From Simmondsia chinensis (lineage: Eukaryota > Streptophyta > Magnoliopsida > Caryophyllales > Simmondsiaceae): DNA of 64,000 bases. The stretch lies in the NCBI GenBank assembly GCA_018398585.1, contig JAGTTD010000001.1, positions 4,590,501 to 4,654,500 of the forward strand, given 5' to 3'. Under the pieces are notes generated by a model. It searched no databases. It was not told the origin of the DNA and saw only the letters and a list, made by a program, of their open reading frames with translations. This document shows, one piece after another, positions 59,301 to 64,000 of the stretch; within the stretch, counting starts at the first letter, position 1; every line of letters begins with the position of its first letter. Both the position numbers and the translations under genes were made by a program.

Positions 59301-59758
59301 TTAATTTTGATACTACCTTTTATTCTATTAAGGTGCACAAAATTGATACAACTACCGAAGAAGGCCAATTGAGAAGGGCTTTAGCTGGTGGGCTAAATCA
59401 GTATGCTAAAAGAATGAAGGGCTTTGTCCTTAATGGATACAAGTTTCATACAGAAGATCGTGAACGATATATGAGGACACAAAATTCTGGGGTCATAGTC
59501 GAAGCTGATGGACAAGTTCACTATGGCAAATTGACAGACATATATGAGCTAGACTATTATGGGAGTTATAAAGTTGTCATTTTTCGTTGTGATTGGGTAG
59601 ATATAAATAGGGGCTTAAGAACATTTAGAAATGATGGTGCTTGTGTGAACTTCTCTAAGTTGATGCATACGGGTCGATTGTTGAAAGATGATCCATTTGT
59701 CATCTCATCTCAAGCAAAGCAAGTTTTCTATATTCAAGATGAGATGCAAAAGGGATAG
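56345..59758 (+). pseudogene. TNP2-type CACTA transposase, four exons, mutated
   Basis: Exons 56345-58685, 58775-59070, 59145-59253 and 59333-59758, with GT-AG introns of 74-89 bp. Domain order is that of the family. The transposase-associated zinc domain (MDMSWITQPRISQAYIDG, RCPCNKCK) comes first. TNP2 follows: MLLRLLVDAFPQ, LGLGYKKIHACPNNCMLYW, ASDGFNPYR, WSTKGYTACPYC, NLDIMHIEKNVCDNVLGTLL. DUF4218 comes next (LPVALRASNATQVIELLSDLSSFFK, then YRWMYPIERYLSHLKAYV across the first intron, EGSIAEGYI). DUF4216 is last (YGKLTDIYELDYYGSYKVVIF, SSQAKQVFYI). Damage: TAG 56483-56485, TAA 56582-56584, a frameshift near 57545, TGA 57655-57657 (Trp in the family) and a shift plus stop near 59000. Otherwise complete; in intact relatives it cuts at the CACTA ends. 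Confidence 0.9.
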
Positions 59759-59844
59759 TATCATGTCATTAAGACTAAACCTAGGGACTTGTATGATCTA
59801 GGCGAGATTTGATCTTTGTTTTTTTAGAGTTGTGAAATAATGTT

Positions 59845-59955
59845 ACATGTTGTTTCATTTTGTCCATGTATTTAGTTTTCTTTTGTACGTGTTGTTTCAT
59901 TTTGTCCATGTATGTTAGTTTTCTTTTGTACGTGTTGTTTTAGTTTGTCCATGAT
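59845..59955. repeat. Tandem repeat, about 2.5 units of 45 bp
   Basis: Units read gttgtttcattttgtccatg-tat(g)ttagttttcttttgtac. It lies in the 3' flank of the CACTA transposase gene. Confidence 0.85.
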
Positions 59956-60071
59956 CTTTGTTTCATTATTGATTATTTGTTTCACGGAATATATTTGCTT
60001 CTCATTTTACTTTTGTAAGTTATATTATACATCTACTAATTCTTTTATTTTTGGAAAAGCGTGGATTCACA

Positions 60072-61479
60072 ATGAGGAGGTTTTTTAGAAGTGGCAAATC
60101 AGTGCAGTTCTCAACAGCAACACCAGAACATGAAGGAGGTGATGACAGTCAGCCAAGACCGTCAACATCTCAAGCAGAGGGACCAGTGAGGGAAGCTGGT
60201 GTTTGGTCCACTGACGTGCCATTTGATGAGAGGGAGCTACTTCAACTTATCGGTAAATGTTTTCAATTTTATAGCATTAATTATGGTAATAATTTTTCAA
60301 TCAATTAGAAAAGTAATGGTATATCTTAATCGTTAATAGATGGCCAAGGTAACTTGAGTACCTTAAGGACGATACCAGTTAAGGAAGTATGGCATCTTCC
60401 TGAAGGTGTAAGAATTATTGTGCAGTTCAATAACCTACGCCAACCAATTAGAAAGGGTGGCAATTTGTTGATCCGGTTTATTGGAGAGGTTGCAAAAAGG
60501 GGACGGTTTTATCCGCTCGGAGTAAGAGATTGGCGTACGATGAATGACCAATACAAAGCAGAAGCTATTGAGGTTATTCGAGTACGTATTATTTATGTCT
60601 GAGGTTTACTTTATATATATGATATAATATGTATGTCTGAAGTTTTTGAACTTTAATTGTATTAATTAAGGTTTTATACTCTAATCCTTAATTAGAGTAT
60701 TAATTAAGGTTCAATGCAGATATAATATGTAAGTATTAATTAAGGTTCAATGCAAATAATTGCTTTTCTAATCCTTTGTAAATAATGAAATTGATGATGT
60801 GAATGATTGAGACAAAAGGCGGCATTGGGGTTGGTACTTTTGGGAAACTATATAAATTTACCATGTGAAGCAAAATTTTGGATCAGATATGCTTATCTTG
60901 CTGCTTGATAAGATGGTTTGGTTTTTGGATGTTTTGACACTTCTTCTACTAAATCTTTTCTCTAATATCTTCATTGATAATCCTCTTTCAATTTTTCCCA
61001 TATGAGGAATAGCCTAACTCTAGACAACAAGATATAATTTGAATCATGTGTGTTATGCTTTGCAAGATGTGGCAAAGAGTGGAATCTCATGTGCTATATT
61101 GTCGCCTTAAGATGTTGCAGACTCTTCATTTGCTTCAAGCACATACTAGATAGAAATGAGAATGGAGGGCAAGCTAAATAGGTGGCAATTACATTATATG
61201 GAAGTCATGAGATGCAGCACAACCTAGGCCTCCCTCTATCTACTCTTACTTCCCTTCCAAAAGGGATTGTGGACACTTGAGGGTTGACGGGTTCCGATAA
61301 ATGATTTTATGTGCTCATTGTTATTGATTTATGTGATAGTAAACTGGTAGATTGATATTTTGTACATAAGTAATGTTATTATTGTGTTGTCTATACAGGG
61401 TAGCGATGAATCGGGATCAGGTGACGGTGAACCCTCAAATTTTTTTGCATCTCCAAGCACGCCAAGCTCATTCGGTTGA
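60072..61479 (+). CDS. Short second CACTA gene (TNPA/Transposase_24-like)
   Basis: Predicted exons 60072-60252, 60340-60581 and 61399-61479: 504 nt, 167 aa. All junctions are GT-AG and phases agree, so the spliced frame is open. The N-terminus MRRFFRSGKSVQFSTATPEH is basic then acidic and Ser/Pro-rich. The middle exon GVRIIVQFNNLRQPIRKGGN ... FYPLGVRDWRTMNDQYKAEAIEVI matches the start of plant Ptta/En/Spm Transposase_24. The last exon encodes an acidic GSDESGSGDGEPSNFFASPSTPSSFG tail. The family's usual long central region is missing, and an 817-bp intron takes its place. It may be an internally shortened DNA-binding subunit. Intron 2 was inferred by eye. Confidence 0.6.
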
Positions 61480-61700
61480 TTGATATATTTTTGAAGAATG
61501 TACTTGACTAAGTTAGCATTGTATATATATTTTTTTTGGTTATTAGATTAATTATGTTGATATTTGGAGTGAAAAAAATATCAAATTTTGTATTGAACTA
61601 TCAAAGTACATTGACAATATTGTAATATTTTGATTGTCGAATTTCGAGTCTTATGAAAAATTTATCAGTTTAGTTGTTATTTTTTTATTAAGTAATTTTG

Positions 61701-61703
61701 TAC

Positions 61704-61746
<43 letters not shown>
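61701..61746. repeat. (TA)n(TG)n microsatellite
   Basis: TA repeats followed by about 14 TG units, inside the CACTA element between the second gene and the right subterminal repeats. Confidence 0.9.
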
Positions 61747-61747
<1 letters not shown>

Positions 61748-61839
61748 AAAATATGCACAAATAAATAGGCAATACAGGCTGTTTGTAAAATGTCCATGCT
61801 AAGAAGTAAAAATAGGGTATTTAAAAAACTCAAAAAATC

Positions 61840-61975
61840 TCGACATTAAAAAAGGCCGAAAAATATCGGCGGTTATAAGCGCCGGAACAGTATCGGCGTT
61901 TATAACCGCTGAGATTCTCGGCGTTTTCTTTCTCGGCGCTTTTTTGCGCCGAGAATTCCAAAAAAAAGCGCCAAG
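61840..61975. repeat. Right subterminal CTCGGCG repeats of CACTA
   Basis: Motifs tatcggcggttataagcgcc, tatcggcgtttataac, gattctcggcg, tttctcggcgc and a hairpin-forming tctcggcgcttttttgcgcc-gaga near 61931-61953. They mirror the left block. Confidence 0.75.
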
Positions 61976-61998
61976 AATTACCCTTTTTTGTTGTAGTG

Positions 61999-62521
61999 TT
62001 TGACTTTAAAAAAATTAAATAATTTTGTAAAATCTCACCTAAAATATAGATAATTTTTAATAAAATATTATTTATATTATAATTAAATAATAAAAACTTA
62101 AAATAAGTATGTAATAAATTCACAAGAATTTATGTACACCCATATTAATTAATGCTCCTTTACTAACAAGTGAAAAGGATGTAGCATTTTATATTAACTA
62201 AGTTGTACGATATTGGACCATCTTAAGTCGCTTTAGCTATATAAGGAGCCACTCTATTACGATTTTGACGAACCTAATAACACAAACAAAAAGCAAAAGA
62301 AGAGGAGGAAGCAAACAAAATGTCATAAACAACTGCTTCAATCCTCGACGCACTCTCTTGCACAAATATTCATTTTGAATTCTCTTAATGTATGCCAATT
62401 TTTTTGCCCTCGGGCTTTTCCATGAAACTTCTATTTTCATTTTTTCTTACTATTGAGTACAAATCAAAAGTAGAAAACCAAAATCAAAGAAAATCTATTT
62501 TTAAAATATAATTTTATTATC
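61999..62521. other. AT-rich intergenic stretch
   Basis: No gene seen. The first 3 bases are the CACTA target duplication. Confidence 0.4.
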
Positions 62522-62537
62522 TCAGAAATCAGAAATA

Positions 62538-62803
62538 CAATAACAGATTCAGTGCCTCAAAGACTCTTGCCTAGGGGCGCCGGGGGGGGGGGGGGGGGGG
62601 TCTGGGGTGTGGATATACGCAGCCTTACCCCTTTAGGATGTAACTCTGTCGAGAGGCTGCTTCTGATGACCCCAACCTTATGGGGTTGCCAACACAAAAA
62701 CTTTCCAGGAGGTCACCCATACTGGTATTACTCTCGCCCAAACACGCTTAACTTCAGAGTTCTAATGGGATCTAATGTATTAATGCCTGATAAATGAACC
62801 CTT
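62538..62803 (-). mobile_element. 5S rRNA-headed SINE, copy 4
   Basis: A 266-bp unit. On the minus strand it starts aagggttcatttatcaggca, continues through 5S-like agatcccattagaactctga, agttaagcgtgtttgggcga, gagagtaataccagtatggg, then the SINE body (gctgcgtatatccacacccc) and a tail. It is interrupted by a 19-bp G run at 62582-62600 (plus strand). The 16-bp flanks tcagaaatcagaaata (62522-62537) and tcagaaattagaaata (62804-62819) differ at one base. Its 5S start resembles copy 1, so these two form a subfamily. Confidence 0.85.
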
Positions 62804-62819
62804 TCAGAAATTAGAAATA

Positions 62820-64000
62820 ATAAATAAAAATCAAACAAAATAAGCCCTAATATACCAGATATTTATATGGGAGAAATTAATATAAGATTTTTTCTAACAT
62901 ATGCCCTTAGGACACATGTTAAGAAATATTAATTATACTAAATTCTTGTATTTTATTAGTTTATACAAAATTAATAATATTTTTTATTCTTAATATTTAG
63001 ATAATTTAGTAAAAATTCAATATATATAAGTACAATAAATATTTCTTAAGACACATGTTAAAAAATCCAGTTAATATAATGCAGGGTTTGCTGACAACTA
63101 TATCCAACCACACATGCTAAAATAATTTATTTACACGTACAATGAGTTTCATCAAGTATTTAATAAGTCATAATTTATGGAAAAATAGCGTAAATGGACA
63201 AAATACTGCAAACAAAATTAAGGTAGAACACATTATTACTGTAAATATTTTTCTACAATCTTAAAATAAACAATAATATTTACAATCTTCAAATTCGAGG
63301 ATGTTTAGTCTGCAAAGAAAAATGCTTTTAAATAAAAATATAAGTTATTTTTCTGTTTCAAGTAGAAGTAAAAAATAATGTTCCTTTAAAGAAGAATTAG
63401 AAGCAAAAATTAAATTTTTTCAGAAAAAAAAACTCATGTCAAAAGTACTTTTTATAAAAGTGTTTCTTCTTTTTTATTTTTATAAAAGTGTTTATGTGAA
63501 AGTGGTTCTAAAGAAAGTATATTTTTACAATTTAACCAATTAAGTCCTAAGCGCTTCAACTCCAAATCTTTTTTTGGAGAATTAACTAATTTCTTTTGAT
63601 TGTTATGGGTAGATTTCTTTCAATCATGTTTTCAAAAAGGCAAATAGGTCAGCTAATTAGTTAACTAACGTCAATTAGAAAAGTGCGAGGATTTTTATTT
63701 GGGACCATGTTTCAGCTTGTGCTCCTCTCCATTTATCAAACAGAAACCTTAGGTTTTCCTTTTTTGAGAGGACATTCTTAAGACGCGAGACTCTGTCCTG
63801 ACCTATATAACAGAAAAAAAAAAAAACGGTGGTTCCATATAATTGTTGGTATGGCAATTCCATTAAATAGCATTCACATCAAGCACCCGCTCCATTATAA
63901 CGACGTTACTTGTTGCGCAGTTACTGTTCTTCTAATGTACTCCGCTTTAAGACTTGTTACTAGTTATTTTTTATTACTATTTTATTTTAATTTATTAATT
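62820..64000. other. AT-rich intergenic stretch
   Basis: No supported gene, RNA or mobile element. Short direct repeats (ataaaagtgtttcttctt / ataaaagtgtttatgtg) near 63455-63495. Confidence 0.4.

Larger units (their letters stand above)
55310..61998 (+). mobile_element. CACTA (En/Spm) DNA transposon, full length
   Basis: The 6689-bp element is bounded by a ttt duplication (55307-55309 and 61999-62001). The right terminus is the inverse of CACTACAACAAAAAA. The left is the same except that the first base is T (tACTACAACAAAAAA). Subterminal CTCGGCG/CGCCGAGA repeats occupy about 55330-55480 on the left and 61840-61975 on the right. It encodes a TNP2-type transposase gene and a short second gene, both on the plus strand. 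The 3' subterminal zone includes a (TA)n(TG)n microsatellite at 61701-61746. Confidence 0.92.

Overview
The window is nuclear DNA of a flowering plant, probably a eudicot. It is AT-rich, has spliced host genes with GT-AG introns, and is dominated by plant transposon families: Tnt1-type Ty1/copia, TNP2-type CACTA, BED-finger hAT, Mutator-like elements, TRIMs and SINEs. The species cannot be named from the sequence. I see no virus, CRISPR array, operon or bacterial feature.

Host genes are few. A complete five-exon reticulon-like gene (RTNLB type, 278 aa) lies on the minus strand at 4045-7951. A duplicated first exon of a sister copy lies at 1015-1270; its start codon reads GTG, and any further exons would lie left of the window. 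A single-exon ATL-type RING-H2 ubiquitin ligase gene, closest to ATL67, is at 47232-47819 on the minus strand. Two RNase H-domain fragments (15154-15855 broken, 38584-39075 open) probably come from LINEs.

Layout: 1-8.3 kb is the reticulon duplication with SINEs and a MITE. 9.4-14.8 kb holds two Mutator-like non-autonomous elements, one with an array of short palindromes and one built of nested long palindromes. 14.9-20.6 kb holds a hAT-like element carrying an RNase H fragment, then a decayed hAT. 23.8-38.1 kb is a nest: two decayed copia relics lie head to head and have been invaded by younger copia elements, a TRIM array, a SINE and a hAT MITE. 42.6-45.6 kb is an internally deleted copia. 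47-51.7 kb has the ATL gene, SINEs, palindromic MITEs and a solo LTR. 51.9-55.0 kb is a better-preserved hAT. 55.3-62.0 kb is a full-length but mutated CACTA element with TNP2 and a short second gene. 62.5 kb has another SINE.

The most interesting signal is a SINE family whose 5' part is a nearly complete 5S rRNA sequence, joined to an Au-SINE-like body and a (TTG)n-type tail. Four copies of about 240-266 bp sit between target-site duplications of 14-20 bp, so the 5S-SINE composite moves as one unit. The body also occurs without the 5S head. No new multi-gene system was found; the novelty here lies in repeats and mobile-element structure.
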